64,000 nucleotides of DNA from Candidatus Leptofilum gracile (lineage in GTDB: Bacteria > Chloroflexota > Anaerolineae > Promineifilales > Promineifilaceae), in the NCBI GenBank assembly GCA_016713825.1, contig JADJOJ010000001.1, positions 310,001 to 374,000 of the forward strand, read 5' to 3'. Positions 37,438 through 46,797 of the stretch are shown one piece after another (within the stretch, counting starts at the first letter, position 1; each line of letters starts with the position of its first letter). Under the pieces are notes generated by a model. That model was not told the DNA's origin. It made no database searches and worked only from the letters and a program-made list of their open reading frames with translations. The position numbers were made by a program, and so were the translations under genes.

Positions 37438-40020
37438 ATGAATTTACAGGCACCGGCTACTGTTATTGCGCTTTTTGGGGGAAGCATGCTCCTGGCGCTC
37501 ATCACATCAGCTGCCCTTTGGTCCAAGAAAACCCAGCAACAGCCACACAGCCCGCCCCTGGATTGGGCCGAGGCGCTTTTTGTGTCGTTCATCAGCGTGG
37601 TGCTGGTGACTGGTTGGGTCGCGCTGATTTGGGCCTCGTTTGGCCGGTTTTCTTTACTGGCTGTCTCGCTGTCGCTGCTGCTGGTGAGTGGGGTAATCGT
37701 GGGGTGGCAACGGCCGTTCCAACGCATCACTTTCGCACCCCCAGGCAAATTTGAAGCGCTGCTGGCTGTTCTTTTGCTGGGTTCAGCCCTCGTCTATTTT
37801 CGCCCGCATGAATATGTTTTGGGCGGCATTGACCCTGGCAACTACAGCAATATTGCCGCCACTTTAGCCAGAACCGGCGACTTTATTATTACCGATGATT
37901 GGTCAGCTACTCTGCGTGCTTACCCCGAAACAACGCTGCGCGAGCAGCCGTCCCAATGGCGTACCCGCTACCTGCAATTTGTGGGCTGGTACCTGGATGA
38001 CCAAACGCCAGATCGGGTGATTCCGCAATTTTTCCCTTACCATCCCACGTTGATGGCCGTTGGCGTTAGCGTGGGCGGGTTGCTGGGCGGGCTTTTGGTA
38101 ACGCCTTTGTGGAGTGTGCTGGGGTTAGCGGCCGTTTATTTCCTGACTCGACGATTATGGTCTGCCCCCCTCGCCTTATTAGCTACCGCGCTGCTGGCCA
38201 TCACGCCCACCACCATCTACTTTTCCCGTTATCCATCCACTGAACCGCTCACGCTGCTCCTGGTTTTTACCGGGCTTTTGGCTTTTCAAACCATTTGGGA
38301 CGAGCCAGAAACGGCCGTACCATGGGGCTTTCTGGGTGGGGCAGCGTTCGGCTCTGCATTTCTAACGCGGATTGATTTGCCCCTTGTTGCGCTGTTGGTT
38401 GTTGGCTGGCTACTGATCGTTTATTGGCAAAAACGGTGGCACCTGAACTGGTCTCTGTTTGCGGTGACGATGGGCATTTTGGCAGCGCACGCAGGGCTAT
38501 CGGCCTTCTTACTGAACGGTCCATACATGTGGAACACGTATGGGAGTGTGGTTAACCTGCTCCGCAGAAGCTGGCTTCTGCAAGTGGGGTTTGTCTTTGC
38601 TGGCCTGGGGGTAATGTTGGGCTTGGGGGTAATGTGGCGTACAGGCTGGGCCTCATTCCAAAAAAGCCGAGTGGCCCAGTTGCTTCAGACCCGCTCTTTG
38701 CGGCTGAGTTTGGGCGCTGGTGTTGTTCTATTAAGTGTATTCACCTACTTCGTGCGCCCCATCATCCAGCCGGGTCGTTCCTACCTGACCTGGCCTGCAG
38801 GCACAACCGCCTGGGCGCTCGATGGTGAAAATTGGGTCCGCATTGGCTGGTATCTCACGCCGTTGGGCCTCATCCTGGCCACTGTGGGGCTGGCCTGGGT
38901 CTTACAACGGGTTTCGTTTAACCGTTTGGGGCTGTTTTTGAGTATTGGTAGTTTAACCATCTTGCAATATGTGTACAAGATTTTCAATACGCCCTACCAC
39001 ATCTACACCATGCGCCGATATGTGCCGATTGTGCTGCCGATGCTGCTCATTTATGCAGCAGCCTGCCTGTTTTGGCTGTACCAAACACGCCCCGGTTGGC
39101 GAAGCAAAGCGGTGGCTGGGCTTCTGATCGTTGGGCTGGCGGGGGGGATGGTGTATCAAAGCCGGGCTGTTTTGCCTTTACGTGAGTATCGTGGGGCCAT
39201 TGACCAGCTGGCGTTGCTCCATGCCCAAATTCCAGACGAGGCAATTATTGTGATCAATGAACCAGCAACGGCCGTATTGTCAGACACATTCGGCCCTCCC
39301 CTGCGCTTCATTTACGGGCACGACATTGCCACAATTCGGGAACCGGATGCTGAATTTATTGATGCGCTAAAAACAATAGCAGCGGCAGAAGAACGGCCGT
39401 TAATTCTGTTGGCCGTAGAGCCTCTGGACCCCTTTTGGCAAGATAACCTGCACCTGACGCCCCGCGCCTTTGTGCCGATCCAGCTTGAGCATCTCATGAA
39501 CACGTTTACCGAGTTCCCCACTACCCGGGCCACCGCCTATTACGGGCTGGAACTGTACGATGTTTCGTTTGCAGAAACGGCCGTAACTGCCCCATCCACC
39601 CAGCGCTTTATCGATATTGGCACGCTGGACACCGCTTATATTCGCGCCGGATTTTATGGCAAAGAGCCGCTGCCCGGCCCCATTACCATGCGCTGGACCA
39701 GCGCCCAGGCCGAGGTAAGCATTCCCACAGAAAACCTAAATGCAGCGCTTACGATTGAAGTGCGGGCACGCATCTTCCGGCCAGAAGGTGTGCCAGAAAC
39801 GGCCGTAACCGTTTGGCTCAATGCACAAAAAGTGGGACAATTTACGCCTACTGCTGAATGGCAAACCTACGCTTTCACAACCGAATTTGCTGTATCAGCT
39901 CCCAAATCACAACTCCTATTTCAGGCAGAAACGTTTAGTCCAGCTGAATTACAAATCACCGGTGATACGCGCCAATTAGGCTTCCTACTAGATTGGGTAA
40001 ACGTATCACCTGCCAATTAA
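37438..40020 (+). CDS. GT39-like multi-spanning glycosyltransferase
   Basis: The 860-aa product has about 12-13 membrane segments in its first 600 residues. In the first extracytoplasmic loop it carries GGIDPGNYSNIAATLARTGD, resembling the DD/DE region of GT39/ArnT-like enzymes that take sugar from a polyprenyl-phosphate donor. The C-terminal 250 residues are soluble with a beta-rich end. I prefer the ATG at 37438; a GTG at 37426 is also in frame. It carries eight or so ACGGCCGT copies. The donor may come from the DPM1-like enzyme at 32329-33312. Confidence 0.75.
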   Translation: MNLQAPATVIALFGGSMLLALITSAALWSKKTQQQPHSPPLDWAEALFVSFISVVLVTGWVALIWASFGRFSLLAVSLSLLLVSGVIVGWQRPFQRITFAPPGKFEALLAVLLLGSALVYFRPHEYVLGGIDPGNYSNIAATLARTGDFIITDDWSATLRAYPETTLREQPSQWRTRYLQFVGWYLDDQTPDRVIPQFFPYHPTLMAVGVSVGGLLGGLLVTPLWSVLGLAAVYFLTRRLWSAPLALLATALLAITPTTIYFSRYPSTEPLTLLLVFTGLLAFQTIWDEPETAVPWGFLGGAAFGSAFLTRIDLPLVALLVVGWLLIVYWQKRWHLNWSLFAVTMGILAAHAGLSAFLLNGPYMWNTYGSVVNLLRRSWLLQVGFVFAGLGVMLGLGVMWRTGWASFQKSRVAQLLQTRSLRLSLGAGVVLLSVFTYFVRPIIQPGRSYLTWPAGTTAWALDGENWVRIGWYLTPLGLILATVGLAWVLQRVSFNRLGLFLSIGSLTILQYVYKIFNTPYHIYTMRRYVPIVLPMLLIYAAACLFWLYQTRPGWRSKAVAGLLIVGLAGGMVYQSRAVLPLREYRGAIDQLALLHAQIPDEAIIVINEPATAVLSDTFGPPLRFIYGHDIATIREPDAEFIDALKTIAAAEERPLILLAVEPLDPFWQDNLHLTPRAFVPIQLEHLMNTFTEFPTTRATAYYGLELYDVSFAETAVTAPSTQRFIDIGTLDTAYIRAGFYGKEPLPGPITMRWTSAQAEVSIPTENLNAALTIEVRARIFRPEGVPETAVTVWLNAQKVGQFTPTAEWQTYAFTTEFAVSAPKSQLLFQAETFSPAELQITGDTRQLGFLLDWVNVSPAN

Positions 40021-40084
40021 ATGGACGCAGCCTGCCTGGCATATAAAATTTTATTGTCACCAAGAATTGCGAAAAGGTTAAGCG

Positions 40085-40783
40085 ATGCCAAGAATAACAA
40101 ATGTTCTCCACCGATTTTTCCCTGTGCTAGGCGCAGTCCAGGAAAAAAGTCTGCCTGCCCATGATGTGACGGCTTTTGCCAGCGAATTTGATTTAGCGCC
40201 CATGCAGGTTATCCAGGATGCCCCGGTATGGATGACACGCGCCGAGCGGCTGCTGATGTATACGTTGGCTTTTACGTTACGGCCGTCTCGCTACCTGGAA
40301 ATCGGCACCTTCCAGGGCGGCTCGGCGCTGGTTGTGGGCGCCGCCCTGGATGCCCTGCAAAGCGAGTCTCAAATGGTCTGCGTAGACCCCAAATGGAACG
40401 TTGCGCCAGAAAACTGGGAAAAAATTAAACACCGGGCCACCTTCATCGAAGGCTACTCCCCCGACGTGCTACCCAAAGCGGTCGAAGCCGCCAAAGGAAA
40501 ATTCGACCTCGTTTTGATCGATGGCGATCACACGTACAAAGGCGTTTTGCGTGACGCCAGAGGCGTCTTGCCCCATATCACCAAAAACGCCTACATCCTC
40601 TTTCACGACAGCTATTTCCCCGATGTGGCCCGCGGTTTGAACCAGTTTGCCAATGAAAATGCCCACCAGCTGGTCGATTTCGGCACGCTCACCCGCGAGA
40701 TCACCGTTCACGAAAACGAGGATAACCCCAACCAAAAAACAAGATGGGGCGGCCTAAGAATGATGCAGATGAGACAATCTTAA
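40085..40783 (+). CDS. SAM-dependent methyltransferase (Methyltransf_24/CmcI-like)
   Basis: The 232-aa product has YLEIGTFQGGSALVVGAAL as motif I (near residue 75), VCVDPKW after strand 2 and FDLVLIDGDHTYKGVLRDAR, the acidic metal-type motif of CmcI/cephalosporin-hydroxylase-like methyltransferases, then ILFHDSYFPDVARG. In glycan clusters such enzymes methylate sugars. AAGG precedes the start. It stands between the GT39-like and beta-helix genes on the same strand. Confidence 0.8.
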   Translation: MPRITNVLHRFFPVLGAVQEKSLPAHDVTAFASEFDLAPMQVIQDAPVWMTRAERLLMYTLAFTLRPSRYLEIGTFQGGSALVVGAALDALQSESQMVCVDPKWNVAPENWEKIKHRATFIEGYSPDVLPKAVEAAKGKFDLVLIDGDHTYKGVLRDARGVLPHITKNAYILFHDSYFPDVARGLNQFANENAHQLVDFGTLTREITVHENEDNPNQKTRWGGLRMMQMRQS

Positions 40784-40913
40784 TCCTTTGCAATAATCGT
40801 AATTTTTATCGTAAATTATTAAGGGCATAGTGCAGCTTGCCTTGGCCATCGTTATGGCCAAGAGTGTTGCCTTGTCCACATTAAAGGAATAGCAATAAGA
40901 GGAATCTCACTGT

Positions 40914-43004
40914 ATGAATATAAGAAAAAAAGTAATTGTATTGGTAACGATCTTTGTTGGTGTTGGTTTATTCACATTTAGTACACATACAAAATCTGCC
41001 GCACCAGTTGCGGCAGCCATTGACACTTCCACTTTATATGTAGATATTGCCACCGGTTCAGATTCAGCCTCTTGCGGCACAAGTACCGCCCAGCCGTGCC
41101 GCAGCATTCAACAAGCAATTAACAACGGCCCGTCTGGAGCGACCATTCTGGTGGCTAAAGGCACCTACCAGGCGGTCGAGAGTTGCTTAAATGGCACCCC
41201 CGTGGTTGTTTGCGTACTCAATCACCATGTCACAATTCTAGGTGGCTACAGTAACAGCAATTGGAACGTCGCCAATCCGGCCAGCAATGTCACAATTATT
41301 GATGGTCAAAATGTGCGGCGGGGCATTCAGCTATGGGGCATCAATTCGGCCAGCGCCAGCCTGCGTATTGAAGGGTTTACCATTCAAAACGGTTTTTTCC
41401 AGGGCGCATCTTCTGGCAGCGACGACGCTACTTTTGGTTTTGGCGGCGGTATGTTGGCGGACCGGGGACAATTGATTGCGCGCAATCTTATCTTTAAAAA
41501 CAACCTTGTTGTGGGTGGCAGCACAGCCACTTATGGCGGTTCAGCCAGCGGTGGTGGTCTGGCGCTACGGCTCAACCCAGAGGGAACCCTTCTGGAAAAC
41601 ATTGTGTTTGACAACAACGAATCACGTGGCGGCACAGGTGGGGATCGCGGCGGTTTAGCGCTTGGCGGGGGACTGTTTACCTACGGGGCGCATGTCAACG
41701 GGAGCAACATTACCTTTGAGGGGAATACGGCCGTTGCCGGCAACACCAATGGCAGTGGTTTAAGCGTTGGGCTTTATGCCGATGGTCAGGGTGGCGGTGC
41801 AGCCTTCCAGGTTGGTTCCATCATCTTCCTAAGCGGCATCACCGCTCAAAACAATCAGGCAATCGGCGGCAATGCCCCCAATGGTAACGCAGGTGGGGCC
41901 TTTGGTGGGGCAATCTTCGCCGAAATTGCCTCAACTGTTCACCTTTCTGACTTCGATCTGCGAAACAACCTGGCCCAAGGCGGCAATGGCCAAAACCCCA
42001 ATACCAATGGCTCCCTGGGTGAAGGCGGCGGGTTTGCCTCCTCCAACAGCGAAATTCTCCTGGAACGGGGCCTCATCGTCAATAACCGGGCGCAAGGGGG
42101 CAATGGGGCCATCTATGAAGGGGCCAGCGGCGGCGGCGGCTTATATTCAGAACGCTTCACGGGCAGCACAACCGTCACCCTGGAAAATATAATTGTCGCC
42201 GATAATGTCACCGAAACTGGTACCGGCACCGCCGTGGGTGGCGGTGGGGGTGGCTATTTTGTGAATGGGGCCGCAGTCAATCTGATCCATACCACCTTTG
42301 TCAATAACCAATTAAATTCCTCACCAATGCAAGGCTCAGGGCTTGTTCTGCTAAATGGGGGAACGGCCACCATCTCGCACAGCATCCTGGCCAACCATAC
42401 AGACGGCATCACCGTACATGCCCAACCGGGCAGTTCCATCACGCTAAACAACAACCTTTTCTCAGGCAACAGCACCAACACAGGTGGTGGCGGTACATTT
42501 ACCGGTACGGCCAGCATTTTTAGCGGCTCGCCAGATTTTCTCTCCCCGGGTGCGCCAAACTATGATTACCGGCTGCGAAGCAGCTCTGCGGCAATCAACA
42601 AGGCTGTATCCAGCAGCACCGCATCAGACTTTGAAGGGGATGACCGCACCCAGTTTGGCCAGCGGGATGTAGGGGCTGACGAATATGCCCCGATTGTGCT
42701 CACTTTTATTCCTGGCAATGGGCAGATTCAATTAAACTGGGAACCGAAGAGCCTTTTGCTCACAGGCGTAACCCAATATCAAATCCGCGTTACGCCTTCA
42801 GGCGGTGCAGCCAACCCAAATGAGGGCACTTCTATCAATGCGGGCTTGCAAACCAGTTTTACGTTGACTGGACTAACCAATTACAAAAATTATACGGTCT
42901 TCATTGAGGCCAAAAACAGCGGCGACAGCGTCATTGGGCAGTCTAACAGCGTCACTGGTTTTCCTACAGATATCGCAGTTTACTTACCGTTTGTCACGCG
43001 CTAG
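40914..43004 (+). CDS. Secreted right-handed beta-helix protein (choice-of-anchor Q type) with FnIII end
   Basis: The 696-aa product has a signal peptide, then LYVDIATGSDSASCGTSTAQ and PCRSIQQAIN, the start typical of pectate-lyase-like/Q-anchor proteins. Many Gly/Asn-rich helix coils (FGGGMLADRG, SGGGLALRLN, GGFASSNSEI) follow to about residue 590. After GDDRTQFGQRDVGADEY comes a FnIII-like segment, ending VYLPFVTR at the C-terminus. It is probably a cell-surface or adhesive protein. AGAGGAA precedes the ATG, and an intrinsic terminator follows. Confidence 0.8.
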   Translation: MNIRKKVIVLVTIFVGVGLFTFSTHTKSAAPVAAAIDTSTLYVDIATGSDSASCGTSTAQPCRSIQQAINNGPSGATILVAKGTYQAVESCLNGTPVVVCVLNHHVTILGGYSNSNWNVANPASNVTIIDGQNVRRGIQLWGINSASASLRIEGFTIQNGFFQGASSGSDDATFGFGGGMLADRGQLIARNLIFKNNLVVGGSTATYGGSASGGGLALRLNPEGTLLENIVFDNNESRGGTGGDRGGLALGGGLFTYGAHVNGSNITFEGNTAVAGNTNGSGLSVGLYADGQGGGAAFQVGSIIFLSGITAQNNQAIGGNAPNGNAGGAFGGAIFAEIASTVHLSDFDLRNNLAQGGNGQNPNTNGSLGEGGGFASSNSEILLERGLIVNNRAQGGNGAIYEGASGGGGLYSERFTGSTTVTLENIIVADNVTETGTGTAVGGGGGGYFVNGAAVNLIHTTFVNNQLNSSPMQGSGLVLLNGGTATISHSILANHTDGITVHAQPGSSITLNNNLFSGNSTNTGGGGTFTGTASIFSGSPDFLSPGAPNYDYRLRSSSAAINKAVSSSTASDFEGDDRTQFGQRDVGADEYAPIVLTFIPGNGQIQLNWEPKSLLLTGVTQYQIRVTPSGGAANPNEGTSINAGLQTSFTLTGLTNYKNYTVFIEAKNSGDSVIGQSNSVTGFPTDIAVYLPFVTR

Positions 43005-43052
43005 CGCGTTGCGGCATCAGGCAGCGCCCTGGCTGCCGCATTGAGTGAATGC

Positions 43053-43097
43053 AAAAGCGCTGGGGAGATACGGCCGTATCTCCCCAGCGCTTTTTTT
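43053..43097 (+). terminator. Intrinsic terminator with ACGGCCGT at its apex
   Basis: A perfectly self-complementary stem (AGCGCTGGGGAGAT to ATCTCCCCAGCGCT) meets at TACGGCCGTA and is followed by TTTTTTT. It ends the beta-helix gene. Confidence 0.88.
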
Positions 43098-43170
43098 CTA
43101 GCACCACAGCCAGTCACACCACAGCCTATAGGTTGGTCGAAACGGGGTTAGCGGGTAAGATTAGCACGCT

Positions 43171-44448
43171 ATGAAAGCAACTGTCATTATCCCTGTTTGG
43201 AACGGCGCGGCCGTCATCGGCCAATGCCTGACAGCCCTCTACGAACGGTCAAGCCCGGCGCTGCTTCAACTCATTTGTGTCGATAATGCATCTACCGACG
43301 ACTCTGTGGCCCTCATTCGAGAACAATTCCCCCAGGCCAGCTTGCTGCCCCAGCCAACCAACCTCGGCTTTGCGGGCGGCGTCAACGTGGGGCTGCGTGC
43401 CGCCAGCGGCGACCTGCTCATCTTGCTCAACCAGGATTGCGTGGTGCAGCCCGGCTGGCTAGATGCGTTATATCAAGCAGTTCTGCGAAATTCCGCCCTG
43501 GGCATTGTGGGTGGGCAAATTTTTAATGCGGATGGCAGCGTTAACCATGCCGGGGCGGTTTTGCAACGGCCGTTAGCCTACGGCCATCACCTCACCACTG
43601 CCAACCAACCGATCGAGTACGTCACGGGGGCGCTGTTCGGCATTACCCGCCGCGCCTGGGAAACCGTTGGGGAGTTCGATGAAGGCTTTTTCCCCGCTTA
43701 CTTTGAAGAAGTGGATTACTGCTTCCGCGCCCGGCAGGCTGGTTTTGAAGTTGGGTATGCGGCTGGGGCAACGGCCGTTCACCTGTTCAATAACAAATCG
43801 TGGCAAACCGATCCCATCCGCCACAGCGCCAACCAGCACGCCATGCGCTACCGCTTTGTGGCCAAGCAGTTCAGCCTGGCCGAGCTGGAGCCATTTTTCA
43901 CGGCAGAAACCGAAGCAATCCAGCAAGAAATTTATTACGAACAAGCCATCGGAAGGCTGCTAGGCTTGCGCCAGCTGCTGCCCAGCTTGCCAGACATTCA
44001 AAACGTCCGCGCCCGGCAGTTACAGCAATCCCGCCCGCCAGAAGAAGCCCGTACCCTGCAAACACAATTTACGGAACTGCTGCACCACGCCCTGGACGCC
44101 ACCCTGAGCACCAGCCTCCAGCGCGAACCGGTCGCCCCTTCGCCGCTGGACAGATCGTGGCAAGAAACGTGGCAGCGGCTGCAAACGCTGCAGCAGCAGG
44201 AACATGATCTGCTGGCCCGTATTTACTTCATCAAGCCAGGTGAAGCGGCCCACGAACCGGGTTGGCGGCGCTGGTGGCGGCTGTTGGTGTTACGGCCGTT
44301 CAGCTTCCTCATTGGCCGCGATTATTACCTGCTCTCCCAGCTCAACACGCTCCACGTAGCCCGGCTAGACCAGATGAACAAGCTCAACCGGCTGCTGGAA
44401 CGCCGCCTGCTGCTGCTAGAAACCCTCACCCGCTATGAACACCGCTAA
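43171..44448 (+). CDS. GT2 glycosyltransferase (rhamnosyltransferase-like) with helical tail
   Basis: The 425-aa product has the GT2 domain MKATVIIPVWNGAAVIGQCL, VDNASTDDSVALI, NLGFAGGVNVGLRAA, ILLNQDCVVQPGWLD (DxD-like), and VTGALFGITRRAWETVGEFD with FEEVDYCFRARQ. These are features of WbbL-type rhamnosyltransferases. From about residue 265 a helical, Gln/Arg/Leu-rich extension with coiled-coil character follows. The stop lies 14 bp inside the next gene, so the pair is coupled. Confidence 0.87.
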   Translation: MKATVIIPVWNGAAVIGQCLTALYERSSPALLQLICVDNASTDDSVALIREQFPQASLLPQPTNLGFAGGVNVGLRAASGDLLILLNQDCVVQPGWLDALYQAVLRNSALGIVGGQIFNADGSVNHAGAVLQRPLAYGHHLTTANQPIEYVTGALFGITRRAWETVGEFDEGFFPAYFEEVDYCFRARQAGFEVGYAAGATAVHLFNNKSWQTDPIRHSANQHAMRYRFVAKQFSLAELEPFFTAETEAIQQEIYYEQAIGRLLGLRQLLPSLPDIQNVRARQLQQSRPPEEARTLQTQFTELLHHALDATLSTSLQREPVAPSPLDRSWQETWQRLQTLQQQEHDLLARIYFIKPGEAAHEPGWRRWWRLLVLRPFSFLIGRDYYLLSQLNTLHVARLDQMNKLNRLLERRLLLLETLTRYEHR

Positions 44449-46723
44449 GCCACCCACCATCTCCATCATCGTCAATACCACCGACCGGGCCAAACCGCTG
44501 GCAAACCTGCTGCACGCCCTGGAACACCAATCCTACCCCCATTTTGAGCTGATTGTTGTGGTTGGCCCCACCAAAGATGAAACCCTGGACGTGTTGGCTC
44601 CCTACGGCCAGCGTGTGCAGGTGCTGCGCTGCGATCAAGCGAATCTTAGCCAATCTCGCAATATTGGGCTGCTGGCCGCCCGGGGCGACATTGTGGCCTA
44701 CATTGACGATGATGCCGTGCCCAGCTACCGCTGGCTGGAACAGCTGGCCCGCCTGTTTGGCGATGCACTGCTGGCGGGCACGGGCGGCATGGTTTATCTG
44801 GTGCATCCCGCCAATTCTGTGGTGCAGCACCGCCTGGGAACCGTCTCCTCGCTGGCCGAGCAAACCGACACCCGGAACTCCTGGCTGGAGCAGCTGGTGC
44901 CACCCGGCCATGGCAAGCAGTGGGCCGGCCGCATGATGGGCACCAACATGGCCTACCGTCGGCGCGATCTGCTGGAAGTGGGCGGTTTTGACCAATTTTT
45001 TGAATGGCTGTACGATGACACCGACATCGCCATGCGGCTGGTGAATGCGGGCAAAATCATCCATCCCGTAAAAGAGGCTGTGGTGTACCACGTGCCCGCC
45101 TCCAGCCGCAACCGGCAAGCGCGCAGCTTCAACGCCCGCTGGTGGGTGCAAACCAAATCGGTCATCTATTTTGCCCTGAAATATGGGCCAGAAGCGGGTG
45201 AATCGCGCCGGGAGATAGCGCTGCGCTGCTTGCATTACGTGCATGGCCATTTACTGTGGGCCCAACAGCTGCGGCAGTTGGGGCACCTTACCACCCGCCA
45301 ATTGTGGAAAATGCGCCGCGAAGAGATTAAGAGCGCGGTCATTGGCGTGTATCATGGCCTGATGACGCCGCGCCAAACGTTAAGCAAAAGTGATTTATCT
45401 ATGACAAATGCCAACGCGACCGAGATACGGCCGTTTCCCACCCCCGCCTCCGCCCAACAACCCACGGTAGACCCCGTCTCTGGCCGCCGCCCCAGCATTA
45501 CCTTGCCCGATGAACCGCTGCGGCTCTGCCTGCTCAGCGCCGCCTACCCGCCAGACCAGTACGAAGGCGTCGGGCGGCTGACCAACCTGATGGCCCAGGG
45601 CTTGTTTGAAATTGGCCACACGGTACACGTCATCACCCGCGGGCCGCAAGATACCGTTTCATTTTACGACGGCGCTTACGTACACAAAATCCCATCGCCC
45701 GACCGGTACGGCCGTTACCGCATGTTCCCCAAGCTGTACCACAGCCTCAACCACAGCCACGCCGTCCACGAAAAGGTAAAACGCCTCATCCTCAACGACG
45801 GTATCCAGCTTGTCGATTCGCCGCTGTGGCAGTACGACGGACTGGTCACGGCCGTTTCTGGCGAAATCCCCGTGGTGGTGCGGTTGGTCACCGCCCTGCG
45901 CCAGATTGCCGCCATGCAAGATGATGTGGATGCCGACGCCCGCCTGGTGGGCGAAATGGAGCAAACCCTGCTGGAAAAAGCCACCTACCTGCTGCCCAAC
46001 ACCCAGGCCACCATGGACACCGCCCAAAAAGTGTACGGCATCCAGCCCGACCCCAACCGCTACCGGCTGGTGCCCTACGGCATTGTGCCCGTGAGCGATG
46101 AGGCGGTACGGCCGTTCACTCCCCACAACCCACCACCCACCTTCACCGTTTTGTATCTGGGCCGCCTGGAAAAGCGCAAAGGCATTCAGGATTTGTTTGC
46201 CGCCATTCCCCAGGTGCTGGCCAAAGTAGCCAACGTCCAGTTCATCATCGCCGGGGCCGATAACAGCCACCGAGATGGCTTTCAGCAGCAAACTGGCCTC
46301 ACCTACGCCGCCTACTTTCAGCAGCAGTATGCCCAGTTCGCCAGCCACGTTTCCTTCTTGGGCCAGGTCAGCGAAGAAAAGCTGAACCAGCTCTACCAAA
46401 CCTGCGATCTGTTTGTGGCCCCGTCGCTGTACGAATCGTTTGGCCTTATTTACCTGGAAGCGATGAACTACGGCAAGCCAGTCATCGGCTGCCGCGCCGG
46501 GGGCATTCCTGAAGTGATCGACGAAGGCCTCACCGGCCTGCTGGCCGAGCCAGAAGCGCCAGACAGCCTGGCCGAAGCGATCCTGAACATGCTGCAAAAC
46601 CCCAGCCGCCTGCGCGAGATGGGGCTGGCCGGGCGGCAGCGGCTGCTAGACACCTTCACCCACGTGCAAATGGCCCGCCGCTTCGCCGACGCCTACCGGC
46701 ACGTCATCTATAAAAATTATTAG
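44435..46723 (+). CDS. Bifunctional GT2-GT4 glycosyltransferase fusion
   Basis: The 762-aa product fuses two transferases. The N-terminal GT2 (residues 1-290) has ISIIVNTTDRAKPLANLLHA, YIDDDAVPSYRWLEQL and YDDTDIAMRLV. After a linker rich in Pro/Ser (about 325-360) comes a GT4 domain (360-762): LCLLSAAYPPDQYEGVGRLT, VLYLGRLEKRKGIQDL, and the nucleotide-sugar E-x7-E region PSLYESFGLIYLEAMNYGKP. It could add two sugars in succession. It overlaps the previous GT2 gene and is followed by a word hairpin. Confidence 0.88.
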   Translation: MNTAKPPTISIIVNTTDRAKPLANLLHALEHQSYPHFELIVVVGPTKDETLDVLAPYGQRVQVLRCDQANLSQSRNIGLLAARGDIVAYIDDDAVPSYRWLEQLARLFGDALLAGTGGMVYLVHPANSVVQHRLGTVSSLAEQTDTRNSWLEQLVPPGHGKQWAGRMMGTNMAYRRRDLLEVGGFDQFFEWLYDDTDIAMRLVNAGKIIHPVKEAVVYHVPASSRNRQARSFNARWWVQTKSVIYFALKYGPEAGESRREIALRCLHYVHGHLLWAQQLRQLGHLTTRQLWKMRREEIKSAVIGVYHGLMTPRQTLSKSDLSMTNANATEIRPFPTPASAQQPTVDPVSGRRPSITLPDEPLRLCLLSAAYPPDQYEGVGRLTNLMAQGLFEIGHTVHVITRGPQDTVSFYDGAYVHKIPSPDRYGRYRMFPKLYHSLNHSHAVHEKVKRLILNDGIQLVDSPLWQYDGLVTAVSGEIPVVVRLVTALRQIAAMQDDVDADARLVGEMEQTLLEKATYLLPNTQATMDTAQKVYGIQPDPNRYRLVPYGIVPVSDEAVRPFTPHNPPPTFTVLYLGRLEKRKGIQDLFAAIPQVLAKVANVQFIIAGADNSHRDGFQQQTGLTYAAYFQQQYAQFASHVSFLGQVSEEKLNQLYQTCDLFVAPSLYESFGLIYLEAMNYGKPVIGCRAGGIPEVIDEGLTGLLAEPEAPDSLAEAILNMLQNPSRLREMGLAGRQRLLDTFTHVQMARRFADAYRHVIYKNY

Positions 46724-46725
46724 CC

Positions 46726-46783
46726 ACAGAGAACACAGAGGAAAAGAGAAACCCTCATAAATCTCTGTGTCCTCTGTGGCAAA
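46726..46783. repeat. Word hairpin, CACAGAG family
   Basis: CCACAGAGAACACAGAGG on the left pairs with CCTCTGTGT and CCTCTGTGG on the right. It is a compact empty hairpin between the GT2-GT4 gene and the coiled-coil gene. Confidence 0.85.
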
Positions 46784-46797
46784 AAGAGTATTTGCGC

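Noticed and set aside
45659..46597. 312-codon minus-strand open frame opposite the GT2-GT4 gene
   Set aside because: It has no recognisable domain and is fully covered by a strong coding sequence.
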